Shown: positions 45,173 to 53,951 of the stretch, one piece after another | Position numbering within the stretch: position 1 is the stretch's first letter | Layout of the letters: the number at the start of each line of letters is the position of its first letter | Origin: Dinoroseobacter sp013215265 | GTDB taxonomy: Bacteria; Pseudomonadota; Alphaproteobacteria; Rhodobacterales; Rhodobacteraceae | Length of the DNA: 64,000 bases | Direction of reading: 5' to 3' | NCBI GenBank assembly: GCA_963691755.1 | Contig: OY829366.1 | Location: 2,294,001-2,358,000, forward strand | Made by a program: the position numbers and the translations under genes | Notes under the pieces: model-generated | The model's input: the letters and a program-made list of their open reading frames with translations, nothing else | What the model was told of the DNA's origin: nothing | The model's database searches: none

Positions 45173-45825
45173 TTAGCTTGGCGCACTCGGCGCTCGTCCC
45201 GTGGATTGGCCGAGTATCAATTCGGCTTCCCATAACTCTTGGACCAAATGATCAACCGGAGAATTCACTCTTTCGATCAGAAGTTCGGCGCATCGACGTC
45301 CTGCCTCACGAACCGAAGATCGGGTCGATGTAAACAAGGGCACAACACCACCATTTTGAAGATACGAAAGTGCGTCGTCATGCATAACAACTGAGCTGTC
45401 TTTGCCCATCTGCAGGTCAGCTTCACTGATGGCGCATTGCACGCCAAGTGGCAGCAGGATCGAGGACACAAGAATAGCTGTTGGAGCCTTGTTCAGGCTC
45501 AGAAATCTCTTTGTAGACTGATAGCCGAATGTTTTGGTCATTTCCTCAGATGTCATCAGCGAGGGTTCAACCGAAATACCATGCGCGCGCAACCCCTCTT
45601 CAAAACCAATTCGGCGCCGGCGCGCAAAATCCATGCTTTCGTGACCAGTTATAAGGGCGATCTTCTGATGCCCCAGATCCAGAAGGAATTCCGTCGCGCG
45701 CCTAAAGGCTCGAATTTTGTCCATATCAAGCCATGCATGGTCAGTAGCGGCTTCCAGCATCCTTCCATCCACAAGAAAGGGGATTTCAAGCTTTCGAAGC
45801 AAGGAAGGGCGAGGATTGTTTAGGC
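45173..45825 (-). pseudogene. LacI-family regulator, N-terminus deleted
   Basis: About 215 residues of the effector domain of a LacI/GalR repressor: RPSLLRKLEIPFLVDGRM, WLDMDKIRAFRRATEFLLDLGHQKIALITGHES, GFEEGLRAHG and VVPLFTSTRSSVREAGRRCAELLIERV. The DNA-binding domain and first core strands are missing because the frame is cut at about 45825 by foreign sequence. It lies 15 bases upstream of the beta-glucosidase and resembles the regulators of alpha/beta-glucoside (agl) operons. It cannot bind DNA as it stands. Confidence 0.85.
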
Positions 45826-46263
45826 GAGGCCCCGTTGGAGCTTTATGAGCGACCGAATTCGGAGTTCGTAGCACAGTTCATAGGATCACCCGCCATGAAC
45901 TTGTTGCCCGGCGAACTTGTTGAACCTGGTAATCATACAAAAGTTAAGCTGCGTAACGGTGGTATTGCCCTGTCTGCGTACCGAAGCACACATGCGGACA
46001 GGGGTGCCAAGGTAAATGTTGGAATACGTCCCGAAGATTTTGTGGAAACGAACGAAGATTATGCATTTGTCGGAAAAATCGACATTACAGAGGCCCTTGG
46101 AGAGGTGACACTTCTAAATTTCGCAACCAAAGGTGATGCAGACCCCGTGATAGCTAAGCTTCCGGGTATCCATGCGGAACTTCGTCATACAGAGGTAAGA
46201 CTGACCGCGGATCCATCGAAGGTGCATATCTTCATGAATGGGGCGTCGCTGCTCTATCGTTGA
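45826..46263 (+). pseudogene. Sugar ABC transporter ATPase, N-terminus deleted (AglK/UgpC type)
   Basis: About 144 residues of the C-terminal part of a CUT1 sugar ATPase: APLELYERPNSEFVAQFIGSPAMNLLPGEL followed by the MalK regulatory domain (NVGIRPEDF, ITEALGEVTLLNF, VRLTADPSKVHIF). Walker A, signature and Walker B regions are absent: sequence before 45826 is the LacI remnant on the other strand. Usually this gene ends an aglEFGAK-type operon divergent from lacI, so those genes appear to have been removed in one deletion. Confidence 0.85.
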
Positions 46264-46288
46264 AAAAACTATTTACACTAAAGTTTAG

Positions 46289-46313
46289 CCTCGCATCTGC
46301 GGGGTTTCTTTTT
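46289..46313 (+). terminator. Intrinsic terminator after the ABC ATPase remnant
   Basis: CCTCGCA-TC-TGCGGGG followed by TTTCTTTTTATT: a seven-pair stem with a T-rich tail, 25 bases after the stop of the truncated ATPase gene. It marks the old end of the sugar operon. Confidence 0.8.
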
Positions 46314-46442
46314 ATTGGTTTTCAGAGATTGGTGATTGGGCATCCGGTTGGCAAAATGTGCATATTAGGTCAGTGGAGGGCATACGTTCTTTACAAGGCT
46401 TTTGTTACAAGCGTGGTCAGTGTTGCTTGAGGATCAACTGGT

Positions 46443-47432
46443 ATGAAGTTTCCCAAACATGAACCACCACCCAAGGCCTTCACGCGCGTCCCTCCCGCGA
46501 TATTTCCCTCAATGCTGGGGCTGCTTGGGTTAGGTCTTGCATGGCGCCGCGCTTCAGAAGCCTATGGAAAATCAAGCGCCATTTCCGATCTCATTCTTGG
46601 CGCAACTCTGATTTTGCTAGTCGTCGGTTTGACTGCCTATGGATTGAAGTTCCTGAAACGCCCAAGCGTCCTGATCGATGACCTTCGGGTCCTGCCGGGG
46701 CGGTCGGGTCTTGCCGCGGGATCATTGTCTTTGGCGCTGACGGCTGCGACCCTGCTGAGTTACAGCCCTGGGCTGGCCAACATCGTTTTTTTCACTGCAT
46801 GCCTCAGTCATTGCTGCCTAGCGATTGCGCTGGTTTATGTCTTCGCAACCGGACCCTCTGAACAGCGACAGGTCACGCCGGTTTGGCACCTCAGCTTCGT
46901 TGGGTTCATTCTGCTTCCATTGAGCGCTATTCCCTTCGGATATTTGGGTTTTGCGCAGATGGTCCTCATGTTTTCCATTGTTGCGGCCTTGTTCATCTAC
47001 GGTGTCAGTCTGGGTCAGATGTTCCATCGCGATCCTCCGCCGCCACTACGGCCGCTTCTCGCCATACATCTCGCTCCTTTAAGTCTTTTCGGAACAGTTG
47101 CACTCATGCTGGGTCTGCCACAAATTTCCTTGGCGTTTGCAACACTGGCGACTTTGTTGGTGGCGGCCTTGGTTCTAAAGGCGAAGTATCTGATTGCTGC
47201 GGGCTTCAGTCCCTTATGGGGCGCGTTTACATTTCCGTTTGCGGCGTACACATCATTGATGCTCATGCTCGGCGGACAGGGGCTCGGACCGCTTGAAGGC
47301 CGTGTTGCGCGTATTTTGGGCTTAGTCCTGTTGCTTCTCGCCACTGCGCTTATTCTCTTCATTGCATACCGCGTTTTTCAAATGTGGATGCGCGGGACAC
47401 TTGCACAAAAAACCAACGCCGCGACCGCGTAA
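46443..47432 (+). CDS. TehA/SLAC1-type (TDT) transporter
   Basis: A 329-residue protein with ten hydrophobic segments, beginning with the family pattern RVPPAIFPSMLGLLGLGLAWR. It matches the TDT family (TehA tellurite resistance, SLAC1 anion channels). Upstream is the sugar operon scar; downstream guaB. Substrate unknown; annotated as tellurium resistance in related bacteria. Confidence 0.88.
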   Translation: MKFPKHEPPPKAFTRVPPAIFPSMLGLLGLGLAWRRASEAYGKSSAISDLILGATLILLVVGLTAYGLKFLKRPSVLIDDLRVLPGRSGLAAGSLSLALTAATLLSYSPGLANIVFFTACLSHCCLAIALVYVFATGPSEQRQVTPVWHLSFVGFILLPLSAIPFGYLGFAQMVLMFSIVAALFIYGVSLGQMFHRDPPPPLRPLLAIHLAPLSLFGTVALMLGLPQISLAFATLATLLVAALVLKAKYLIAAGFSPLWGAFTFPFAAYTSLMLMLGGQGLGPLEGRVARILGLVLLLLATALILFIAYRVFQMWMRGTLAQKTNAATA

Positions 47433-47501
47433 GCGCTTTTCTTTTGCCGAGCCACATGAAATAGCAAAGCGCCAAATGGGATCGGGCGGAAAGGATCGCA
47501 G

Positions 47502-48953
47502 ATGAAAATTCGTGAGGCTCTCACCTTTGATGACGTGCTTCTTGTGCCGGGGGCCAGCTCGGTTCTGCCAAGCACCGCAGATACGCGCACACGCCTAACA
47601 AAATCCATCGGATTAAACATCCCGCTTCTGAGTTCTGCGATGGACACAGTGACCGAGGCGAGGATGGCCATCGCGATGGCACAAGCCGGTGGCATTGGCG
47701 TCGTCCATCGCAATCTAGATATTGAAGAACAATCAAGGCAGGTCAGACGTGTCAAACGCTTTGAATCGGGTGTGGTTTACAATCCGATCACTTTGAGAGC
47801 TGACCAGACGCTTGCGGACGCCAAAGCCCTTCAGGAAAGATATAAAATCACGGGGTTCCCTGTTGTTGATGCAGCAGGACGGATCATCGGTATCGTCACG
47901 AACCGCGACATGCGGTTTGCGGAAGACGATAGAACACCCGTATCTGTGATGATGACGTCTGACAATCTGGCGATGCTTCGGGAACCAGCAGATTTATCTG
48001 AAGCACGTAGCTTGATGGCGGCCCGTCGGATCGAAAAGCTGCTCGTGGTCGATGAAGAAAACAAGTTGACGGGACTTCTGACGATCAAGGACATCGAACA
48101 GGCCGTGCTGAACCCGACGGCCTGTAAGGATGAGTTGGGTCGTTTGCGTGTCGCGGCCGCGACAACCGTTGGCGATGCAGGCTTTGAAAGGTCTGAAGCG
48201 CTGGTTGATGCAGGCTGTGACTTGATCGTAATCGATACTGCCCACGGTCATTCCGCGAGCGTTGCCGAGGCGGTGACCCGCGTAAAATCGCTGTCCAACC
48301 AGGTTCAGGTTGTTGCCGGAAATGTTGCGACAAAAGAGGCGACCCGCGCTCTAATTGATGCAGGAGCAGATGCAATCAAGGTGGGGATCGGTCCCGGATC
48401 AATCTGTACAACCAGAATTGTCGCGGGCGTAGGCGTTCCTCAGTTGACAGCCATCATGGACTGCGCAAGCGGCTCAGGAGATGTGCCTGTTATTGCCGAT
48501 GGTGGAATCAAGTTTTCGGGTGATTTCGCGAAAGCCATTGCAGCAGGTGCGTCTTGCGCAATGGTCGGCAGCATGATTGCGGGTACAGACGAGAGCCCCG
48601 GCGAGGTGATCTTGTATCAGGGTCGGAGCTTCAAGAGCTATCGTGGTATGGGGTCTTTGGGGGCAATGGCACGCGGTTCAGCGGATCGCTATTTCCAAAA
48701 AGACGCGGCATCTGACAAGCTGGTGCCCGAAGGTATCGAAGGGCAGGTAGCTTATAAAGGAACAGCTAACGCGGTGATCCACCAATTGGTCGGTGGGCTA
48801 CGGGCTGCCATGGGTTACGTCGGCGCCGCAACTATTGATGAAATGCGCACCAACGCCAACTTTGTCAGAATTACCGGTGCTGGTTTGAAAGAAAGCCACG
48901 TTCATGATGTCCAGATTACGCGTGAAAGCCCCAACTATCGGATGGGCAGTTAA
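47502..48953 (+). CDS. guaB: IMP dehydrogenase
   Basis: NAD-dependent oxidation of IMP to XMP, first step to GMP. The 483 residues contain the N-terminal TIM barrel half (REALTFDDVLLVPG), two CBS domains at about 95-205 (ITGFPVVDAAGRIIGIVTNRD, IEKLLVVDEENKLTGLLTIKD) and the catalytic Cys loop GPGSICTTRIVAGVG near 298, then the flap MGSLGAMARGS near 385. AAAGGA ribosome site. rsmB follows after three bases, so the two are co-transcribed. Confidence 0.98.
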   Translation: MKIREALTFDDVLLVPGASSVLPSTADTRTRLTKSIGLNIPLLSSAMDTVTEARMAIAMAQAGGIGVVHRNLDIEEQSRQVRRVKRFESGVVYNPITLRADQTLADAKALQERYKITGFPVVDAAGRIIGIVTNRDMRFAEDDRTPVSVMMTSDNLAMLREPADLSEARSLMAARRIEKLLVVDEENKLTGLLTIKDIEQAVLNPTACKDELGRLRVAAATTVGDAGFERSEALVDAGCDLIVIDTAHGHSASVAEAVTRVKSLSNQVQVVAGNVATKEATRALIDAGADAIKVGIGPGSICTTRIVAGVGVPQLTAIMDCASGSGDVPVIADGGIKFSGDFAKAIAAGASCAMVGSMIAGTDESPGEVILYQGRSFKSYRGMGSLGAMARGSADRYFQKDAASDKLVPEGIEGQVAYKGTANAVIHQLVGGLRAAMGYVGAATIDEMRTNANFVRITGAGLKESHVHDVQITRESPNYRMGS

Positions 48954-48956
48954 CCC

Positions 48957-50123
48957 ATGACCCCGGCCGCGCGTGTCGCTGCTGCGATCTCTATCCTTGA
49001 TGAGGTCATTGCAGGCACGGCAACAGAGGCCGCGCTGCTTCACTGGGCACGCAGCAGCCGCTTTGCTGGATCAAAAGACAGGGCCGCTATACGCGACCTT
49101 GTTTTTGACGCACGCCGCAAATGGTCATCTTGCCAGTTTATCGGCGGTGGCGTTTCCGGACGTCGGATAATGCTGGGATTACTTCATCAACAGGATATAG
49201 ATCTGAACGTTCTGTTCAGTGGAGACAAATACGCTCCAGCATGTCTTTCGGACGAAGAGAAAGCACATCTGGACGAAGACCAAACGCTTCCGCCACACAC
49301 AACTGCAGACATGCAACCATGGGTTTGGGCGCGTCTTTCTGATCAATACGCAGAGGCTGCGATGCCAATCGCCGAAGCGTTGCGAGAGCGTGCTCCAGTT
49401 TTCATTCGTGTGAACACTGGCAAAACGACAAAAGATGCAGCGATCTTACAGTTGAGCCAACAGGGGATCGAAGCTCGGGCAACACCGATATGCCAATCTG
49501 CACTGGAAGTTACGGCGGGAGCACGCAAAATTCGCACGTCGGATGCTTATCTAAATGGCCTGATCGAATTGCAGGACGCAGCATCACAAGCTTTGATTGC
49601 AGCGTTGCCGTTACAAGTTGGTATGCAGGTTCTCGACTTTTGTGCTGGCGGAGGAGGGAAATCTCTCGCTATGGCAGCGGTTGGAGCAAATGTGACCGCG
49701 TATGACATCAAAGCGGAACGTATGGTCGATCTTCCCGCACGATCGCGCCGTGCTGGGGTTCACATTGATACTCTTGATCGTCTTCCAAAGTCATCAGAGG
49801 CGTATGATTTGGTTTTGTGCGACGCCCCATGTTCTGGATCTGGATCTTGGCGACGAAGCCCCGATGGAAAATGGTCATTAAACCAAGCACGCCTTGGACA
49901 GCTTAAAGCTGCTCAGTTGGATGTTCTAAAAACGGCACAAAACTACGTTCGCCCAGATGGTTGTCTTGCTTATGCAACCTGCTCTGTACTGAGCGAAGAG
50001 AACGAAAATACGCTCGATGAATTTATAAGAACGAGCCCTGAATGGTCCATATCCAATGTACGAAAATGGACACCGCTGGACGGTGCAGATGGGTTCTTTT
50101 TAGCCACCTTAATTCGTCTTTAA
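48957..50123 (+). CDS. rsmB: rRNA (cytosine-C5) methyltransferase, RsmB/NOP2 family
   Basis: SAM-dependent m5C methylation of rRNA. The 388 residues include the SAM motif QVLDFCAGGGGKSLAMAA near 225, VLCDAPCSGSGSWRRSPD (motif IV with the catalytic-pair Cys) near 290 and YATCSVLSEENE (motif VI Cys) near 342. The N-terminal NusB-like part is shorter than in E. coli RsmB, so the exact rRNA site is not certain. Three bases after guaB. Confidence 0.9.
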   Translation: MTPAARVAAAISILDEVIAGTATEAALLHWARSSRFAGSKDRAAIRDLVFDARRKWSSCQFIGGGVSGRRIMLGLLHQQDIDLNVLFSGDKYAPACLSDEEKAHLDEDQTLPPHTTADMQPWVWARLSDQYAEAAMPIAEALRERAPVFIRVNTGKTTKDAAILQLSQQGIEARATPICQSALEVTAGARKIRTSDAYLNGLIELQDAASQALIAALPLQVGMQVLDFCAGGGGKSLAMAAVGANVTAYDIKAERMVDLPARSRRAGVHIDTLDRLPKSSEAYDLVLCDAPCSGSGSWRRSPDGKWSLNQARLGQLKAAQLDVLKTAQNYVRPDGCLAYATCSVLSEENENTLDEFIRTSPEWSISNVRKWTPLDGADGFFLATLIRL

Positions 50124-50234
50124 GTAGATCTCAAACAGCACGCACAACCAAAGATTGCATTATTGCGTCCATTAAGGCATAGTTAACCCCATCGGAGGAT
50201 ACCGAACGGGCAACGAGGCAATTTAGGATGACAA

Positions 50235-52567
50235 GTGTTTGGGGCTAGCCGTCGAAAGCAGCGTGACTGGCGGATATTTCACGCGGTGTTCAGAAAGTCT
50301 GGCACATTGCTATGGACCGCAGCGATTGTTTCTTTGGCAGCAGCATTTACAGCAGATGACCTCTTACGTCTTGTGATGATTGCCATCGCCGGGACCTTGC
50401 TGGCCATTGTGACCGCGCTCACGGCGCTCGCCGTAGTCACAGAGCATCAACGCAGTGAGGAAGAACTTGTTCTCCAGCGGTTTTTGGAGAATGAGGCATC
50501 TCCTTCAGTATTGCTTGATCCAGATCACTCCGTCAGCTGGGCAAATCAAGCGGCAAGGCGCACATTCCCCAATCTCACCTCAAAAGGCATCGTTCGTGAA
50601 CTTGAGCCATCGGTTCCGAATATTCAGACAATCTTGCGCCAGCTTCATGCCCGCCTCGGGCATCGAGAGCGGGTATCAGATGACATCGTTACGCCCAAAA
50701 ACACCTTCGCGCGGCGCTTCACCGAATGGGTCTCGGACGTGTATTGCTTCGGCTAGAGCATATCACGGAACATGCATCAGAAACCAATCATGCGCCTCCT
50801 AATACCGCCGTACCTTTAATGACCGTCAGCGCAAGAGGAACTGTCTTGTCGATCAACGAAGCTTTGCGGCAGGTTCTTGGAAAACGGGTTCGACGTTTAA
50901 ACGAAGTGTTTCACGGAGATCTCCCGACATCGGGGCAACGCGTGAAAATTAATGGTGCAGACAATGAAGTTCTGATTGTGCGCGCGTATCTCTCTGAATT
51001 GGCTGGCGATCGCCTTGAAATAGCGCTGTTGCCTGAAGCGCCTGAAGGTGACGCGTCCAAGGTTGCAGGTGGAGTTCCAGATCTACCTGTCGCTTTACTG
51101 AAATTGGGGCAGGGCGGCGTTCTACTTGAAACAAATGCAGCAGCACGTCGGCTTCTGAAACTCGCTCCAGATGAAGCAAAGCCAGTATTTGGAGATTTGG
51201 TAAGTGGCCTGGGCCGCCCGGTATCAGACTGGATAAATGAAGCTCTGTTGTCGGAAACACAAACAAAACCCGAAGTAATGCGTTTGCGGCGTAGCAAGGA
51301 AGATACCTTCATCCAGGTCTCATTGGGCAATCAAGGCCAAGGCAAACACAGTGAACTAACAGCCATTATTCAGGACGCTACCGAACTGAAGACTATGGAG
51401 GCCCAATTTGTTCAAGGTCAGAAAATGCAGGCCATCGGCCAGTTGGCTGGCGGAATTGCCCATGACTTCAATAATCTACTGACAGCCATCTCGGGTCACT
51501 GTGATCTGCTTCTGTTGCGCCATGATCATGGTGATGGGGATTATGCGGATCTTGAACAAATCAACCAAAACGCCAACCGCGCGTCGGCCTTGGTGGGGCA
51601 GCTGCTTGCCTTTTCAAGAAAGCAAACACTTCTTCCGGAATTGATAGACCTGCGCGATACGCTTGCGGACCTGACGCACCTTCTAAATCGACTGGTTGGC
51701 GAAACCGTTACGCTTTCGTTGTTTCATGACCCGGATTTACCAACTGTACGCGCAGACAAAAGACAGCTTGAACAAGTGGTAATGAACCTTGTTGTGAACG
51801 CGCGCGATGCAATGCCCAATGGCGGAGATATCTCGATCGAAACAAAAAGGGTGGTCCTTTCAAAACCAATGATCAAAGGTCGTGCCCAAGTGCCCGTGGG
51901 AGAATACGCCTGCGTATGTATATCCGACCAAGGCGTTGGAATAGCTCCCGAGTTGGCAAACAAAGTTTTCGAACCGTTTATGACCACCAAGCGCTTGGGC
52001 GAAGGAACCGGTCTTGGCCTTTCGACAGCTTACGGAATCGTGAAACAGTCAGGAGGTTTCATCTTCTTTGAGAGCATTGAAGGCAAGGGCACAGAATTTA
52101 CACTCTACTTTCCCAGCCATCACAAACTGCTGCAAGCTGATGTTGAAGATCAGGTCGAGATATCCAGTCCTAAGGCCACGATAAAACCAGTCAGTGCTAA
52201 TGATGCAGTAATCCTGCTCGTTGAAGACGAAGCACCCGTACGAGCATTTGCCGCGCGAGCGCTACGATTGCGTGGCTACACCGTACTGGAAGCGAGCTGT
52301 GCAGAAGAAGCACTGGAAACCTTGGAAAGTGATGCGCTTCAAATCGATCTTTTTGTAAGTGACGTGATCATGCCAGGCATGGATGGTCCAAGCTGGGTGA
52401 AAACTGCCCGCGAGAGACGTCCAGACACCAAGGCTGTTTTTGTATCAGGTTATGCAGAAGACTTGTTATCGGGATCGGAATCCTCATTGGAGAACGCTGT
52501 CTTTCTTCCAAAGCCATTTTCATTGCAACAGCTTACCGAGACAGTTCAGTCCCAGCTGGTATCCTGA
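50235..52567 (+). CDS. cckA: CckA hybrid histidine kinase, apparent frameshift near 50745
   Basis: Cell-cycle type hybrid kinase that phosphorylates CtrA through ChpT. The 5' frame (50235-50756, GTG start after AGGA) has two membrane helices (TLLWTAAIVSLAAAF, LLRLVMIAIAGTLLAIVTAL) and a PAS-like region and ends FTEWVSDVYCFG. The rest is in the next frame, joining at RLEHITEHASE, and contains PAS, H-box GIAHDFNNLLTAISG, ATPase boxes (VVNARDAMP, GEGTGLGLS) and a receiver domain (LLVEDEAPVRAF, VSDVIMPGMDG). One inserted base near TATTGCTTCGG restores a normal protein of about 775 residues. Confidence 0.88.
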
Positions 52568-52670
52568 TCCATCCCGTTTTTCGATTATTTACGGATCGTT
52601 AAGTCGCACGCTTCAGAATGCTCTTCAGTTTTTACTTGAAATGTTCCCGTTTTGGTCTCATTAAACTTGA

Positions 52671-52685
52671 GAACAAGGCAAGAAC
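52671..52685. promoter_or_regulatory. LexA (SOS) box of recA
   Basis: GAAC-AAGGCAA-GAAC, the direct repeat GAAC-N7-GAAC (reverse complement of GTTC-N7-GTTC) recognised by alphaproteobacterial LexA. It stands 50 bases before the recA start. A degenerate copy on the other strand, GTTC-N7-GGTC at 52643-52657, may be a second weak site. Confidence 0.85.
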
Positions 52686-52735
52686 ACAGCAGAGATTGCC
52701 GCCCGACAGGCGGTCTGACATAAGGGGCAAAATCC

Positions 52736-53818
52736 ATGGCGATAGCGAGTCTTCTAGACGTGACCGATAAGCGTAGTACCGACAAAAAAGCGGCTGACCG
52801 ACAGAAGGCGCTGGATGGCGCTCTCTCCCAGATCGAACGGCAGTTTGGAAAAGGCTCGATCATGAAATTGGGTGGTGAAAACGCCATCCAACAGATCGAA
52901 GCAACGTCTACCGGCTCGCTTGGCCTTGATATCGCGCTGGGTATCGGTGGATTGCCCAAAGGACGGATTATTGAAATCTACGGCCCGGAAAGCTCTGGTA
53001 AAACCACACTGACGCTGCACTGTGTTGCAGAAGAACAGAAAAAAGGCGGGGTCTGCGCATTCGTGGATGCCGAGCACGCGCTTGATCCCCAGTATGCGCG
53101 GAAACTAGGTGTAAATCTTGATGAACTGCTCATCAGCCAACCGGACAACGGTGAGCAAGCACTTGAAATTACAGACACACTCGTTCGTTCGGGCGCGGTG
53201 AATGTGGTTGTGGTGGACTCGGTTGCGGCGCTGACGCCTCGCTCTGAACTTGAAGGCGATATGGGCGACAGCTCTGTTGGTGTTCATGCGCGATTGATGA
53301 GCCAGGCGATGCGAAAACTAACCGGATCAATCGCACGGTCCAACTGCATGGTCATCTTCATCAACCAGATCCGCATGAAGATCGGCGTGATGTTTGGCTC
53401 TCCTGAGACCACCACAGGGGGCAATGCCCTGAAGTTCTATTCCTCGGTTCGCCTCGACATTCGTCGGATCGGCGCGATCAAGGATCGTGATGAAGTGGTC
53501 GGAAACGCAACACGCGTCAAGGTTGTCAAAAACAAAGTGGCGCCTCCATTCAAGCAAGTCGAATTCGACATCATGTATGGTGAGGGCATCTCCAAGATGG
53601 GAGAACTGCTTGATCTGGGCGTAAAAGCTGGCGTTGTCGAGAAATCTGGCAGTTGGTTTTCATATGGCGATGAACGCATAGGGCAGGGCCGCGAAAACGC
53701 GAAAAACTTCCTCAAAGAAAATAGTAACATCGCCTACGAGATCGAAGACAAGATTCGAGCAGCGCATGGCTTGGATTTTGACATGCCCAACGATGACGAA
53801 GCCTTAACCGAAGACTAG
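52736..53818 (+). CDS. recA: Recombinase A
   Basis: DNA strand exchange and SOS co-protease. The 360 residues show the Walker A IYGPESSGKTTL near 80, Walker B VVVDSVAALTP near 158, NCMVIFINQIRMKIGVMFGSPETTTGGNALKF (loop L2 region) near 203 and the acidic C-tail (NDDEALTED). SOS-regulated through the box at 52671. Ends before a strong intrinsic terminator. Confidence 0.99.
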   Translation: MAIASLLDVTDKRSTDKKAADRQKALDGALSQIERQFGKGSIMKLGGENAIQQIEATSTGSLGLDIALGIGGLPKGRIIEIYGPESSGKTTLTLHCVAEEQKKGGVCAFVDAEHALDPQYARKLGVNLDELLISQPDNGEQALEITDTLVRSGAVNVVVVDSVAALTPRSELEGDMGDSSVGVHARLMSQAMRKLTGSIARSNCMVIFINQIRMKIGVMFGSPETTTGGNALKFYSSVRLDIRRIGAIKDRDEVVGNATRVKVVKNKVAPPFKQVEFDIMYGEGISKMGELLDLGVKAGVVEKSGSWFSYGDERIGQGRENAKNFLKENSNIAYEIEDKIRAAHGLDFDMPNDDEALTED

Positions 53819-53839
53819 CCATTATCCATCAAGACTTTC

Positions 53840-53866
53840 AAAGGCCCCGTTTTCCGGGGCCTTTTT
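53840..53866 (+). terminator. Intrinsic terminator of recA
   Basis: AAAGGCCCCG and CGGGGCCTTT make a ten-pair perfect stem with a short TTTTC loop and end in TTTTT, 22 bases after the recA stop. Confidence 0.95.
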
Positions 53867-53951
53867 GCTGTATGGTGTGCTGAGCCATGGACAGTGTCGC
53901 GGTGCAGGGCTACACGGGCACAACCCTTATTCAGACGATCAGAGTGTCCCG

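Noticed and set aside
50228..50248. ATG start of cckA at 50228
   Set aside because: Reaches a TAG after six codons; GTG at 50235 with AGGA upstream is the workable start unless a second indel exists there.
53865..53951. Longer AlaRS start
   Set aside because: Lies in the recA terminator; family N-terminus begins at 53952.
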